Shown here: piece after piece, positions 6,088 through 6,123 of the stretch
How the letters are laid out: the number at the start of each line of letters is the position of its first letter
Position numbering within the stretch: the stretch's first letter is position 1
From: JAMXLO01 sp041487355
Lineage (GTDB): Bacteria; Pseudomonadota; Alphaproteobacteria; Acetobacterales; Acetobacteraceae
Length of the DNA stretch: 6,123 nucleotides
Assembly: GCA_041487355.1 (NCBI GenBank)
Contig: JBGPND010000273.1
Span: 1 to 6,123, forward strand
Reading direction: 5' to 3'
The notes under the pieces: generated by a model
Told to the model about the DNA's origin: nothing
The model's database searches: none
The model's input: only the letters and a program-made list of their open reading frames with translations
Position numbers and translations under genes: made by a program

Positions 6088-6123
6088 ATGCTGCCACAAG
6101 GCGTGCTGGGGTTCCAGTATGAG
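6088..6123 (+). CDS. IS1380-family transposase, N-terminal start only (runs off window)
   Basis: Only 12 codons are visible, MLPQGVLGFQYE, and the frame is open to the window end. This matches the characteristic N-terminus of IS1380-family DDE transposases (QGVLPFKYE-type, normally followed by a TALAGLP block). The ATG has GGGG six bases upstream. The gene points away from the ATPase gene, so the element sits head-to-head with the minus-strand operon, in the place where upstream transporter genes would be expected. The call rests on a short but distinctive match; the rest of the element must be seen to confirm it is intact. Confidence 0.65.
   Translation, partial: MLPQGVLGFQYE

Overview
The window is GC-rich DNA. 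Its codon use, a Hint_2-type surface protein, G/C-rich palindromic repeats, and IS5- and IS1380-type insertion sequences suggest an alphaproteobacterium, most plausibly Acetobacteraceae/Rhodospirillales. The taxonomic call is an inference, since no rRNA or marker gene is present.

Layout. (1) Bases 1-1110, plus strand: the 3' part of a secreted beta-rich protein ending in a Hedgehog/intein (Hint) domain. The gene has two lesions or modifications. One is a 123-bp palindromic element inserted in frame inside the Hint domain (about 514-636). The other is a missing base near 824 that breaks the reading frame. (2) Bases about 1193-1646: an IS5-family transposase remnant that has lost its N-terminal part and the block carrying the catalytic Glu. 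It also carries a hairpin-forming insertion in frame. (3) Bases 1783-4966 and on to 5934, minus strand: four intact-looking metabolic/transport genes. In transcription order they are an Opp/Dpp-type ABC transporter ATPase, an M20 N-carbamoyl-amino-acid hydrolase/ureidohydrolase overlapping it by ATGA, a zinc alcohol dehydrogenase, and an HpcH/HpaI class II aldolase. (4) Bases 5935-6123: a short tandem repeat, then the left part of an IS1380-family element. Its transposase starts at 6088 and runs off the window.

How the genes work together. The ATPase and the M20 hydrolase are translationally coupled and probably form the end of an uptake-and-hydrolysis operon for a small carbamoyl, ureido or peptide-like compound. 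A REP-like hairpin sits directly after the hydrolase stop and separates it from the dehydrogenase. The aldolase has a candidate promoter of its own just upstream. The dehydrogenase and aldolase may handle oxidation and retro-aldol cleavage of carbon skeletons, but nothing ties them to the same substrate.

Most notable points. The first is the in-frame, six-frame-stop-free palindrome in the Hint domain, with a 6-bp direct repeat at its ends. The second is the IS1380-type leader, in which a perfect 10-bp inverted repeat would hide the transposase ribosome-binding site only in transcripts that enter from outside the element. I see no complete undescribed multi-gene system here.
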